Shown: positions 34,313 to 43,227, numbered from the stretch's first letter. The stretch is DNA of 64,000 nucleotides from Prevotella communis (GCF_022024175.1 NZ_CP091794.1:868001-932000); one strand, 5' to 3'. A program made the numbers and translations. Notes: generated from the sequence alone by a model not told the origin.

Positions 34313-35224
34313 CTATTTCATCACGACCTTTTGGCCGTTTATGATATTAATACCTTTCTTGGGCTCTGACAAGCGAACACCATTCAGGTCGTAAACAGTG
34401 GCATTCTTTTTTTGAGTGTTCTCAATAACTTTAATTCCTGTAGGTGTACCTTCAACTATGTAAGCAAAATCCTTCCACCCATTTGTAGCTTTGTATTTAT
34501 CAATAGTTCCTACTGGCACATACAGCGTTGCATTATTGAATGTGTTTACGTTAAAGGCACTATAGGACGATGATTTGCCTTCTATCACAAAAGGATTCTC
34601 AATAAGCGAAACAACTGTTGTCAAATCCACTCCGTCGAACGCATAATTTCCAATACTCGTCACACTATTGGGAATGGTGATAGAGGTAAGGCCAAAGCAA
34701 CGATAGAACGCATCATTTCCAATGCTCGTCACACTGTTGGGGATGGTGACGGAGGTGAGGCCATAGCAATACTGGAACGCTTTATCTCCAATGCTCGTCA
34801 CGCTGTTGGGGATGATGACGGAGGTAAGTTTATAGCAATCCTCGAACGCACTCTCTCCAATGCTCGTCACACCACTGCCTATGGTGACGGAGGTAAGGCC
34901 AAAGCAACAAGAGAACGCTTCAGTTCCAATGCTCGTCACACTATTGGGGATGGTGACGGAGGTAAGGCCAGAGCAACCCTCGAACGCACTACTTTCAATG
35001 CTCGTCACCTTGCGTGTCCTGTTCATGTAGGTTACTTCCTCAGGGATAACAACATTGCCTTGATATCCGTAATAGCCACTACAGAAAGTAACCTCCAGTT
35101 CCGTGCCATCATTAATGTAGTTGTAATAAATGGTAACACCATCGGCATTCTGAACTTCAATGTCGTGGGCACTAGCTACCAATGGTAGCAAAATCATTGC
35201 GAGTAAAAGTAATTGTTTTTTCAT
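34313..35224 (-). CDS. BspA-like leucine-rich repeat secreted protein
   Basis: 303-aa exported protein. The signal peptide ends at VASAHD. Residues about 50-205 form tandem ~23-residue LRR_5 (BspA/TpLRR) units of the type GLTSVTIPNSVTSIGNDAFYRC, six to seven copies. The C-terminus VYDLNGVRLSEPKKGINIINGQKVVMK is the tail found on many Prevotella secreted proteins. BspA-like proteins mediate adhesion to host or other bacteria. Promoter TATCTTTG is on the minus strand at 35266-35273. The gene stands alone between two direct 79-bp repeats, so it may be a mobile or deletable cassette. Confidence 0.85.
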   Translation of the reverse strand: MKKQLLLLAMILLPLVASAHDIEVQNADGVTIYYNYINDGTELEVTFCSGYYGYQGNVVIPEEVTYMNRTRKVTSIESSAFEGCSGLTSVTIPNSVTSIGTEAFSCCFGLTSVTIGSGVTSIGESAFEDCYKLTSVIIPNSVTSIGDKAFQYCYGLTSVTIPNSVTSIGNDAFYRCFGLTSITIPNSVTSIGNYAFDGVDLTTVVSLIENPFVIEGKSSSYSAFNVNTFNNATLYVPVGTIDKYKATNGWKDFAYIVEGTPTGIKVIENTQKKNATVYDLNGVRLSEPKKGINIINGQKVVMK

Positions 35225-35390
35225 ATTCCGTGCGTCATAAGCGTGGGGTTTATGGTAATGTGTGGCAAAGATATATAAATTTCTCTACATCTACAAGAAA
35301 TCACCCTTTTTTTAGCGTTTTTATATGACTGGAACTGGAGTCCTTGGGTACCATAACCTAAATTGTCTAACACAATAGGGTCTAACCTTG

Positions 35391-35469
35391 GAGGACAACA
35401 GGGACAGACGAGTGTCTTGCTTCTGAATCATTTCCTTATGGGTATGGAAGAGTCGAGATGACAGGTGCC
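35391..35469. repeat. Direct repeat, right copy flanking the BspA-like gene
   Basis: Second copy of the 79-bp sequence at 34131-34209, same orientation. The rest of the 35225-35595 gap holds the BspA-like promoter and no gene. Confidence 0.9.
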
Positions 35470-35595
35470 CTCTGATTGGTCAATTCTTTGTGCCTTTATT
35501 TTTGTTTTTGCAACAATTAACAACCATAGGTGCAATCTTTTACCCAATTTGAGCGTATATACAAATAAAGGTACTACAACTTAGATAAACCAAAT

Positions 35596-36675
35596 ATGAA
35601 GAAAATAATCACAACCCTACTATTATTTGTCTTCTTAACAGTAACCATTCAGGGACAAATCAATTATCGGTTGGAAGGAAACATTGGCAGACCGGAAATA
35701 ACCGACACGCTCATTTTGAAAGAAGAGCGAGGAGAAATCGTGGATGGCTTCATCGCTACAGGAGTCCTCGATACTCTATACATCGTGAAAGGCGAAATCC
35801 TGCCGATAGAAGGCCGTCTGTCTGAGCCTATGATGGCAAGAGCAAAAGGTAAACAGATATTGCTACTGCACATTATCTTGGATAATGGTACAACGAAAAT
35901 TGATGGTACCATCGATGGCTCTATAGTCCGCCAGTCGGGCACTCCGCTCGTTGATGCTATGAACCAGATGGAGGAAGAGCATCAGTTGCTAATGAATGAA
36001 TTCCGACGTGCTTTCAGTAGCGGTGAGCCTATAGACACGATGGGGTTGATTGCCCTTGAGGACAGCTTTGTTGTAAGTGTAATATCGGCGCACCCCAGCG
36101 ACCCCATTGGTAGCCTTGTTGCCAATGATTACGCATCCGATGTCAGTGCTCTTTCTCCCCGTCGAGGTTTGGAACTCATCAACATGCTTGTCCCCTCTTG
36201 GGTGGAAAAGGAGCCGAGGCTGCAAATGTTGCGAAGAGATTTGCAAGCAAAGGTAAGTACTGGCGAGGGTATGAAGTTTATCGATATCGTTACTGAGTAC
36301 AACGGCAAGCAGCAACGCCTTTCCGATTATGTAGGTCGTGGTAAATATGTACTTGCAGATTTCTGGGCTTCCTGGTGTTTACCCTGTCGCCGTGAGATTC
36401 CCAACCTCATCGCCATCTATAACAAGTACAAAGACAAGGGACTGGTTGTTCTTGGTATTGCTACATGGGATGACCCCATAAAAACAATGAAGGCCATCAA
36501 GGAGGAAAATATTCCATACCCTTCGATTATAAACTTCAAAAAGACCGATACCGATGTTTATGGTATTAGTGGTATTCCTCAAATTATGCTTTTCTCACCA
36601 GACGGAACTATCCTTGCCCGTGATTTAAGAGGCGAAGATATTGAGCAGAAACTCGCAGAGATTTTTGCAGAATAA
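35596..36675 (+). CDS. TlpA-like thiol-disulfide protein with DUF4369-type N-terminus
   Basis: 359-aa exported protein. The signal peptide ends near TIQGQ. The N-terminal half is the beta-rich DUF4369-like domain common in Bacteroidetes. The C-terminal half (from about 225) is a thioredoxin/TlpA domain with the redox motif WCLPC (C261, C264), followed by YNKYKDKGLVVLGIA and the cis-Pro segment GIPQIMLFSPDG. It probably reduces or isomerises disulfides in the periplasm. It is monocistronic here. The partner and reason for its location are unknown. Confidence 0.85.
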   Translation: MKKIITTLLLFVFLTVTIQGQINYRLEGNIGRPEITDTLILKEERGEIVDGFIATGVLDTLYIVKGEILPIEGRLSEPMMARAKGKQILLLHIILDNGTTKIDGTIDGSIVRQSGTPLVDAMNQMEEEHQLLMNEFRRAFSSGEPIDTMGLIALEDSFVVSVISAHPSDPIGSLVANDYASDVSALSPRRGLELINMLVPSWVEKEPRLQMLRRDLQAKVSTGEGMKFIDIVTEYNGKQQRLSDYVGRGKYVLADFWASWCLPCRREIPNLIAIYNKYKDKGLVVLGIATWDDPIKTMKAIKEENIPYPSIINFKKTDTDVYGISGIPQIMLFSPDGTILARDLRGEDIEQKLAEIFAE

Positions 36676-36786
36676 GACAAATTCTTGATAATGGATGGCA
36701 GGTGCCTGTCCCCTGGCATCTATTGCACTGGTAAAATGATTGCTGGTGGCAAAAGAATAATCCTTGCCGAAAGTGATATCTTTGCG

Positions 36787-37992
36787 TTAATAAAGAAAAC
36801 CAAAGGCCCAGAGAGGAATCTTCCTCATGTAGGCAGATTCTATATCATCGGCTGCGACATAGGCATTCTCTTGATCGGCTACTTGGCTGAAGCCTTTATC
36901 TTGTCCGCCAACCTCAATGACGATGTCACCATCAATACGGAAGTCGCCCTTCTTATAGCCTGCATATTCCACTTTGTGACCAGCAGATGCCAACTGGTTG
37001 GCAAAGAATGTCTCGCGCACAGTTCCTATCTCTGGCTTCTCCAGACTGAGTGTGTAAAGCAGATTAGGATTGTCAAGGTATATCTTGTCTGGCTTCTGTA
37101 AGTCTGTGACAGTCATCAAGTTGGTAAAGACTCTACGAATAAGATTGGCCTCCTCCATATTTGTGAGGTATTTGAGAGTAGATTGTCTGCTGATACCTGA
37201 CGCCTTTGAAAGTTTTGAGATGTCCACCTCGTATGGTGTCATTTGAGATATCACATGAAGCAGTGCCTTGACTTGACGGGTGTACCCTACATCCAGACTG
37301 CGATATTTTGTCAGTTCCACATCAACGATGTAGTTGACCGTGTTTTCCAATTTGTCGTAATAATCCTGCTTCTCTTCGAAATAGAAAGGATAATACCCAA
37401 ACTGGCGGTAGCGCGCAAAATGTTCCAGAGGATGGCACTTGGATATGATATCCATACAGACCTTTGAAGGGTTGTCTAACAATTGATCCAGTGAAACGGG
37501 CTTAATGTCGAGTCCCGTGTCAAGATGTATGAATTCGCGTAGCGACAATCCAGGCATGTCATATGGCATGAGACGGCGTGAGAGATCGGCCTGTCCGTCG
37601 TTTATCTGGATGAGGGACGAGCCACTCAATACGATGTGTAACTCATGATAGAGATCATAGATTTCTTTAATCTCCCGACTCCATCCTGGGTATTTGTGTA
37701 CCTCGTCAATGAAAAGCCATTGTCCACCCATCATGACGAAGTTTTCTGCCAGATCGAGCAAGGTATGGGTAGAAAAATAGTTTGTATCAGCAGAACAATA
37801 GAGTACATGACGGTCGCCTGCAGGAAAATGCTGCTTGATGTATTGTTGCATCAGTGTTGACTTCCCCACGCCTTTGGGCCCACGGATTACCAAAAGCCGC
37901 GAATTCCAGTTGATGTGTTGCATGAAATCACGGACGTACTCCATCGGTACTTTTGATAGATAAGCATCATGACGTTTAAACAGACTCTCCAT
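36787..37992 (-). CDS. AAA ATPase with DUF4143 domain
   Basis: 401-aa cytoplasmic ATPase. Walker A is GPKGVGKST (about 37-45) and Walker B is WLFIDEVHKYP (about 92-102), with sensor-like VLSGSS. The C-terminal half carries a winged-helix segment (DISKLSKASGISRQSTLKYLTNME) and a DUF4143 nuclease-like domain (KGDFRIDGDIVIEVGGQDKG). These proteins are abundant in Bacteroidales and of uncertain function; some are discussed as defence or mobile-element associated. Three direct repeats with a 33-bp period (38018-38116) lie in its predicted leader, suggesting repressor sites. Confidence 0.85.
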   Translation of the reverse strand: MESLFKRHDAYLSKVPMEYVRDFMQHINWNSRLLVIRGPKGVGKSTLMQQYIKQHFPAGDRHVLYCSADTNYFSTHTLLDLAENFVMMGGQWLFIDEVHKYPGWSREIKEIYDLYHELHIVLSGSSLIQINDGQADLSRRLMPYDMPGLSLREFIHLDTGLDIKPVSLDQLLDNPSKVCMDIISKCHPLEHFARYRQFGYYPFYFEEKQDYYDKLENTVNYIVDVELTKYRSLDVGYTRQVKALLHVISQMTPYEVDISKLSKASGISRQSTLKYLTNMEEANLIRRVFTNLMTVTDLQKPDKIYLDNPNLLYTLSLEKPEIGTVRETFFANQLASAGHKVEYAGYKKGDFRIDGDIVIEVGGQDKGFSQVADQENAYVAADDIESAYMRKIPLWAFGFLY

Positions 37993-38017
37993 TTTTATTT
38001 CAATTTTACAGTTTCCT

Positions 38018-38116
38018 TGTTGATTTTAATAAACACTTTTTACGTAGATATGTTAACCATAACAAACATATACTGCCGTAATGTGTTAATCATAATAAAC
38101 ACTTTCTGGGCGCAAA
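38018..38116 (-). promoter_or_regulatory. Triple 33-bp repeat operator and promoter of the ATPase gene
   Basis: TGTTGATTTTAATAAACACT (38018), TGTTAACCATAACAAACATA (38051) and TGTTAATCATAATAAACACT (38084) start exactly 33 bp apart, each with a TGTT...AACA dyad. Minus-strand -7 TATATTTG lies at about 38109-38116, so the repeats fall just downstream of the start of transcription. The rest of the 37993-38396 gap shows nothing else except the next gene's promoter. Confidence 0.7.
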
Positions 38117-38396
38117 TATACAAATTACCGTACAGATAAAGAAATAATTTTCCCTTTTCTGTAGGAAATTTAATAGTTTTTAGCAATAGACATGCAAAGC
38201 TAAAGGTGACTTCCTGGCAGCTAAGAATACACCTTTATACGGTAAAGGCGTTTACGCAATTCTTTAAATAAACAGGCTTTGTATGAGCTTGTTAAGGTAT
38301 TGTCAACTCTCTTACAGAATGTTAAATTGAACGAGATTTCCGCGGCGGCATAGGTGCGTTTGCGGAAATCTTTGTACTTTTGCAGTCGTGAAAGTG

Positions 38397-38729
38397 ATGA
38401 AGAGACAGATAGCAGCCTTTGTGATGTTGGCGGTATTCCTGCCAATACTGCTGTTGTCGTCGATTCACGTGCACGAGTCGGCCGAGAGTGCCGAGGTGAC
38501 CTGCGTGGACTGTCTGCACAACCATTGCGGCGGTCACCTGACACAGACCACGGTACACATGGACGACTGTGTGCTGTGCCAGTTCCTCACGCTGACGATG
38601 CTGACAGCTGCGGCGGTGGCTGTCACGCTGTTGATTCATGTATATAAGAAATGTTACGCCCAGCTTTTGTGCGGCCATGATGCTGCCTGCTGTGGCGCCA
38701 TCGTGACACGTGGGCCGCCTGCTTTCTGA
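38397..38729 (+). CDS. Small His/Cys-rich membrane protein preceding a metal TonB receptor
   Basis: About 110 aa. The start at ATG 38397 is chosen because the -7 box TACTTTTG (38375-38382) leaves no room for a leader before the in-frame GTG at 38388. A membrane helix (about 5-23) is followed by an exposed segment rich in His and Cys (HVHESAESAEVTCVDCLHNHCGGHLTQTTVHMDDCVLCQF), then a second helix and a Cys-rich tail. The pattern suggests metal binding. It precedes the His-rich TonB receptor by 59 bp and is probably co-transcribed with it. No family name is certain. Confidence 0.6.
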   Translation: MKRQIAAFVMLAVFLPILLLSSIHVHESAESAEVTCVDCLHNHCGGHLTQTTVHMDDCVLCQFLTLTMLTAAAVAVTLLIHVYKKCYAQLLCGHDAACCGAIVTRGPPAF

Positions 38730-38788
38730 TGCAGTAAGGAGGACCGTTTTACACATTTTTTTATATACATTATTATCATAAAGACAGA

Positions 38789-40957
38789 ATGAAATCGAAA
38801 TACATCATTCTGCCATTGCTGTGTGTAAGTATGGCAATGGCAGCACAGAATCATAACAATAAACATCAACATGCAGAGGACTCGACGGACGTGTTCTATC
38901 GCCATTTGCAACTAAACGAGCTGACGGTGACGGGCGTGACGGGCGATACGAAACTGAAACACGTGACGGCACCCGTGAGCATCGTTTCGCCACAGGTTCT
39001 CAGGGCCACGGCCTCGACCAACGTGATCGATGCTATCAGTCGTCAGCCAGGCGTGAGTCAGTTGACCACGGGCGGCAGCATCTCAAAACCCATCATCCGC
39101 GGATTGGGATACAACCGCGTGGTGGTGATGAGTGATGGCGTGCGCCAGGAGGGTCAGCAATGGGGCGACGAGCATGGCGTAGAGGTGGACGGCAACAGCG
39201 TGAACAGTGTGGAGATACTGAAGGGTCCGGCCTCGCTGATGTACGGCTCGGACGCGATGGCGGGTGTGGTGATTCTGCACCAGCAGCCTACGCTGGCCGA
39301 GGGCGAGATGAAGGCTAACGTAACTTCAGAATATCAGACCAATAACGGACTGTTTGCCTATCATTTGCAGATGGCAGGCAATCAGAAAGGCTTTGTATGG
39401 GACGCCAGCTTCAGCGACAAAATGGCTCATGCCTATAAGAATAAATATGATGGCTACGTGCCTGGTTCGCAGTTTTGTGAAAGGGCAGGACGTCTGATGC
39501 TGGGGGTGAACAAAGGATGGGGACACTCACGACTGACGTGGGCAATCTATCACCTGACGCCTGGTATCGTGGAGGGTGAGCGCGACGCCCAAACTGGTGA
39601 ACTGGAACATGAAAATGGATGGACGGGGCATCAGTACTCGAAGTCGCTGCCCTTTCAGCAGGTGAAGCATTATAAACTGGTGTGGGACAACTCGCTGAAC
39701 CTCTCGTCGGGTTATCTCAAGGCGCTCATCGGCTATCAGCAGAACCGCCGTCAGGAGTTCGAGGAGTCGATGGATGACTATGAGTTATACTTCAAGTTGC
39801 ACACGTTGACCTACGACCTGCGCTACGTGACCAACGAGTTTGACGGCTGGAAACTCTCTACGGGTATTGGTGGTATGTATCAGAAATCGGGCAACGAGGG
39901 TGAGGAATACCTGATTCCAGACTACCGCCTGTTTGACTTCGGCCTCTATGCCACAGCCACGAAGCAGTTGGGTGACCGCTGGACGCTGAACGGTGGCGTG
40001 CGTTATGACCATCGCCACCTGCATGGCTATGAACTGATGGAGGATGATGAACTGCGCTTCACGGATTTCTCGCGCCACTTCAATGGACTGACGGGCAGCA
40101 TTGGGGCTGTGCTTAATGTGAGCGACAACCTGAACCTGAAGATGAATATTGCCCGTGGATTCCGTACGCCCAACATGAGTGAATTGGCTTCGAATGGTGT
40201 GCACGAGGGTTCTGTGCGCTACGAACTGGGTAACCAGCAGCTGAAGTCGGAATACAGCCTGCAGGCCGACCTGGGTCTCGACTTCACCTCGCGCTATGTA
40301 TCGGCACAGTTGGCCCTCTTTGCCAATCGCATCAACAATTATATCTTCACGCATCGTGTGGCAGAAGAGAAGGAAGAGGGCTATCTCACCTATGCCTACA
40401 CCCAGGGCGATGCCCGACTGCTGGGCTTCGAGGCTGGTGTGGACTTTCACCCCATCCACTCCGTGCATTTCTCAAACGCATTCTCGTATGTTGATGCACA
40501 ACAGATGCATGCGGCGCCAGGTGCCAAGTATCTGCCTTTTACGCCTGCTCCAAAATGGTCGTCGGAGTTGAAGTGGGAACTGTCGCACCATTCACACCCA
40601 ACGATTGCCCATCATCATACAACGGATGCGGCTCATCGTTCGCTCCTCAACAATCTTTATGTAGCAGCCGGACTAGACTGTTTCCTGAAGCAGTCGCACA
40701 TCTATGGTGCCGATGATACTGAGACGGAGACGCCAGGCTATGCCTTGCTCTCGCTCTCGGCAGGTACAGACCTTCAGTTGCATGGAAAGAAGGTGGCTGA
40801 ATTCTATTTTACAGCCGATAACCTGTTGGACAAAGCCTATCAGAACCACCTGAGTCGCTTGAAGTATGCCGATGAGAACGCGGTTACAGGTCGTCGTGGC
40901 GTATATAACATGGGGCGCAATATCACATTCAAGGTGGTGATACCTATCACGCTGTAA
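38789..40957 (+). CDS. TonB-dependent receptor, metal (zinc-type) uptake-like
   Basis: 722-aa TonB-dependent receptor. The signal peptide ends at AMAAQ and a His-rich segment (NHNNKHQH) follows. The TonB box and plug start at LNELTVTGVTG. The plug carries PIIRGLGYNRVVVMSDGVRQEGQQWGDEHGVEVDGNS, which resembles ZnuD-type zinc receptors. A further His-rich loop (HHSHPTIAHHHTTDAAH) lies near residue 610. The C-terminus ITFKVVIPITL is barrel-like. Zinc, copper or a related ion is the likely cargo; the assignment rests on the His clusters and plug resemblance. Directly downstream begins the promoter region of the DUF2023-flavodoxin pair. Confidence 0.8.
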   Translation: MKSKYIILPLLCVSMAMAAQNHNNKHQHAEDSTDVFYRHLQLNELTVTGVTGDTKLKHVTAPVSIVSPQVLRATASTNVIDAISRQPGVSQLTTGGSISKPIIRGLGYNRVVVMSDGVRQEGQQWGDEHGVEVDGNSVNSVEILKGPASLMYGSDAMAGVVILHQQPTLAEGEMKANVTSEYQTNNGLFAYHLQMAGNQKGFVWDASFSDKMAHAYKNKYDGYVPGSQFCERAGRLMLGVNKGWGHSRLTWAIYHLTPGIVEGERDAQTGELEHENGWTGHQYSKSLPFQQVKHYKLVWDNSLNLSSGYLKALIGYQQNRRQEFEESMDDYELYFKLHTLTYDLRYVTNEFDGWKLSTGIGGMYQKSGNEGEEYLIPDYRLFDFGLYATATKQLGDRWTLNGGVRYDHRHLHGYELMEDDELRFTDFSRHFNGLTGSIGAVLNVSDNLNLKMNIARGFRTPNMSELASNGVHEGSVRYELGNQQLKSEYSLQADLGLDFTSRYVSAQLALFANRINNYIFTHRVAEEKEEGYLTYAYTQGDARLLGFEAGVDFHPIHSVHFSNAFSYVDAQQMHAAPGAKYLPFTPAPKWSSELKWELSHHSHPTIAHHHTTDAAHRSLLNNLYVAAGLDCFLKQSHIYGADDTETETPGYALLSLSAGTDLQLHGKKVAEFYFTADNLLDKAYQNHLSRLKYADENAVTGRRGVYNMGRNITFKVVIPITL

Positions 40958-41061
40958 TACCTACTTTTGATTAATCTGCTTTTGCAGGTCTTTATAAGTG
41001 CGCAATGCTTAAAACACTCGTTTTTAGGTATTGCGTACTTTCATATTTCGCCGTAACTTTG
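40956..41061 (+). promoter_or_regulatory. Flavodoxin promoter D with iron box and 41-bp dyad
   Basis: AATACCTACTTTTGATTAAT (40956-40975) begins at the preceding gene's stop. The dyad arms are GTGCGCAATGCTTAAAAC (40998-41015) and TTTTAGGTATTGCGTAC (41022-41038). The -7 box TAACTTTG (41054-41061) lies 20 nt after TTTTAGGTATTG. The layout and sequence match the hmu promoter at 11167-11278. Flavodoxin is a typical iron-starvation gene, which supports an iron-responsive operator. Confidence 0.75.
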
Positions 41062-41083
41062 CACCCAGAAAATAACAAGCAAT

Positions 41084-41473
41084 ATGACGATGAGAACGGC
41101 AACTATTCCTACGGAAATTAAAGTACTGATGAACCACATCTACGAACTGCAGAAGGGCGTGCGCCAGATGGTGCTGTTCACCTGCGATAAAAGATATGGT
41201 GATCAGACCATAGAGCGACTGGAGAGTCAGGGTATCCCTTACGTGCTTCAGCCTGCCGGTCAGAAAAACCTCAACGTGTACTTCGGACGTCGCGAGTGTC
41301 TGGAGGCTATCCGTCTCATCGTCACCCGTCCGCTTAACCAACTGACACCTGAGGAGGATTTCATCCTTGGCACGATGTTGGGCTACGACCTTTGCGCCCA
41401 ATGCGAGCGCTACTGCAAACGCAAGAACGGATGCAAGGGAGATTGCGACGGCAAGTGTATCAAGAATAATTAG
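41084..41473 (+). CDS. DUF2023 family protein
   Basis: 129-aa cytoplasmic protein with IYELQKGVRQMVLFTC and a Cys-rich C-terminus (CAQCERYCKRKNGCKGDCDGKC). DUF2023 proteins are regularly encoded next to flavodoxin in Bacteroidales, as here (13 bp before the flavodoxin gene). The seven clustered Cys residues could bind a metal. Its function is unknown; a role in iron sensing or flavodoxin maturation would fit the operator shared with the hmu operon but is inference. Confidence 0.8.
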   Translation: MTMRTATIPTEIKVLMNHIYELQKGVRQMVLFTCDKRYGDQTIERLESQGIPYVLQPAGQKNLNVYFGRRECLEAIRLIVTRPLNQLTPEEDFILGTMLGYDLCAQCERYCKRKNGCKGDCDGKCIKNN

Positions 41474-41486
41474 CCATATAAATTGA

Positions 41487-41990
41487 ATGAAAAAAATGAA
41501 TGCAACTATTGTAATCTATGGTTCCTCCACAGGAACATGCGAGGCTATCGCCGAGAAGATTGCCTCGAAACTGGGCTGCGAGGCTCTGAATGTACAGGAC
41601 CTGACGGCCGATATCGTCAATGCCAACCAGAACCTGATTCTTGGTACTTCTACGTGGGGTGCCGGCGAACTGCAGGACGACTGGTACGACGGTCTGAACA
41701 CGCTTAAGGCATGTGACCTGAGCGGCAAGACTATCGCCCTTTTCGGCTGTGGCGACTGCTCATGCTATAGCGATACCTTCGTGGGTGGTATCGGTGAACT
41801 CTACAACGGTATCAAGGGCAGCGGCGCCAAGTTTATTGGTAGCGTAGAGACCGACGGCTATACCTTCGACGACTCAGAGGCCGTGATTGACGGTAAGTTT
41901 ATTGGTCTGCCTCTCGATAATGTCAACGAGGACGATAAGACCGATGTGCGTATCGACGCCTGGATAGCAGCCATCAGTCCAGAACTTTAA
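41487..41990 (+). CDS. fldA: Flavodoxin
   Basis: 167-aa flavodoxin. The FMN phosphate loop is YGSSTGTCEAIAEKI (about residues 10-24), followed by the isoalloxazine-binding segments TSTWGAGELQDDW and FGCGDCSCYSDTFVGGIGEL. Length and motifs fit long-chain FldA. It replaces ferredoxin as electron carrier when iron is scarce, consistent with its boxed promoter. It is co-transcribed with the DUF2023 gene. A terminator follows at 42037-42071. Confidence 0.92.
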   Translation: MKKMNATIVIYGSSTGTCEAIAEKIASKLGCEALNVQDLTADIVNANQNLILGTSTWGAGELQDDWYDGLNTLKACDLSGKTIALFGCGDCSCYSDTFVGGIGELYNGIKGSGAKFIGSVETDGYTFDDSEAVIDGKFIGLPLDNVNEDDKTDVRIDAWIAAISPEL

Positions 41991-42036
41991 ATAACTGGTA
42001 TTTTTTATTCATAAATAGTATTTGTTTAGTATGAAA

Positions 42037-42071
42037 AAATGGTGACTGATCGTGATGACCGGTCACCATTT
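42037..42071 (+). terminator. Hairpin after flavodoxin
   Basis: AAATGGTGAC and GGTCACCATTT close a long hairpin. A second hairpin (CGAGGC...GCCTCG) lies at about 42108-42134. The remaining gap to 42269 holds no gene. Confidence 0.7.
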
Positions 42072-42269
42072 CTATGCTGATTTTAGAAAACTCAAAAACA
42101 AAAAACGAGGCGAGCATCACTGCTGGCCTCGAATACTAAGTTAATCAACCATAAACCTTAACCATTAAAAATCAATTGCAAAGATACATAATCTTGTTGA
42201 TATCTCCAAGGATTTTATCATTTTTTTTCAAAAACTTTCTTTGCTTATTGATTTGTCTCATTCTTTTTT

Positions 42270-42767
42270 CTATTTGTAAATTTCCTCTATTGCCTTGCGA
42301 ATCTTCTCTTTACGCTCGTCGGCGGCATAGCCGATGGGGATTAAGACGGCAGGCTCCTCGTTGTCGGCAAAGGTGAAAAACTCCTTGCATTTCTCTGCGT
42401 TGAAGTTGCACACCCAGCAGGTGGCAAGGCCCTGTTCCGTAGCAGCCAGACACAGATGCTCCACGGCAATGGCTATGTCGATGTCGCCATGATGCTTGCC
42501 GTCCTTGCGCACCCATTCCTGATCGTGCAGGATGCTGCAGATGATATACATCGGTGCCGAATTGAACCAGTCGCGGTTATAGCACTCGCGCAGTTTTGCC
42601 TTCTCGGCCTCGTCCTTCACTACGCGGAACATCCACGGCTGCTTGTTGACGGCCGATGGTGCCAGGCGGACGCACTCCATCACGTAGTCCAGCTTTTCCT
42701 GTTCCACACTCTTCTCCTGATAGCTTCTGCAGCTATACCTCTGTTTTACTAAATCTAAAAAAGTCAT
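42270..42767 (-). CDS. Nitroreductase family protein
   Basis: 165-aa FMN-dependent oxidoreductase of the nitroreductase fold. The N-terminal RYSCRSYQEKSV holds the FMN phosphate-binding Arg residues. Further motifs are RLAPSAVNKQPWMFRVV, AIAVEHLCLAATEQGLATCWV and IPIGYAADERKEK. The length is that of compact family members. It reduces quinones, nitro compounds or flavins with NAD(P)H; the substrate is unknown. Promoter TATATTTG is on the minus strand at 42796-42803. It is divergent from the TIGR04076 gene. Confidence 0.88.
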   Translation of the reverse strand: MTFLDLVKQRYSCRSYQEKSVEQEKLDYVMECVRLAPSAVNKQPWMFRVVKDEAEKAKLRECYNRDWFNSAPMYIICSILHDQEWVRKDGKHHGDIDIAIAVEHLCLAATEQGLATCWVCNFNAEKCKEFFTFADNEEPAVLIPIGYAADERKEKIRKAIEEIYK

Positions 42768-42892
42768 AGCAGTTCAATATTTAACCTTTTGGTTGCAAAT
42801 ATACAAATAAAAGCTGAATTATGGACTATAAAATGGAAAAATAGTGCTATCTTTGCAGCCCAGAAGTTGCATTTCAAGCAGATACGACAACA

Positions 42893-43198
42893 ATGATGAA
42901 AAAGGTAAGAATCACAGCCCTGCGCCAAACCGTCTATGAGGACCTGATGGCGAAATACGAGAACCCGATAGAGCATACCTGCGATGTCAGGGAGGGACAG
43001 CAATGGATTTCCGTCGATGGGCAGCAGCCTGAGGGCATGTGTCCGTCGGCATGGTACTCTATGCGTGAGTTCGTGGAGTCGCTGGCTCGTGGTGAGGGCA
43101 ACTTTTACGACGGATGGATGAAGAACCCGATGAGCGCGATGATCAGTTGCAACGACGGGTTCCGTCCTTTTTCCTTCTATATCGAGGTGGTAGAGTAG
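42893..43198 (+). CDS. TIGR04076 family protein
   Basis: 101-aa protein matching the TIGR04076 pattern: KVRITALRQTVYEDLMAKYENPIEHTCDVREGQQWI..., PEGMCPSAWYSM and ISCNDGFRPFSFYIEVVE. Conserved Cys residues and the CPSAW motif are typical. Its function is unknown. Promoter TATCTTTG at 42848-42855. The stop lies 29 bp from the convergent lyase gene. Confidence 0.8.
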   Translation: MMKKVRITALRQTVYEDLMAKYENPIEHTCDVREGQQWISVDGQQPEGMCPSAWYSMREFVESLARGEGNFYDGWMKNPMSAMISCNDGFRPFSFYIEVVE

Positions 43199-43227
43199 GG
43201 GTTCTTACTCTTTTATTCCTGTTCCTT

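Noticed and set aside
36685..37101. Plus-strand frame of 138 codons opposite the AAA ATPase gene
   Set aside because: The minus-strand gene has clear Walker motifs over this region, and the plus frame starts in a REP-like repeat.
38290..38306. AAGGTATTGTCAAC resembling the iron box
   Set aside because: It lacks the TTTT lead, is not 20 nt from a -7 element and sits 70 bp from the next promoter.
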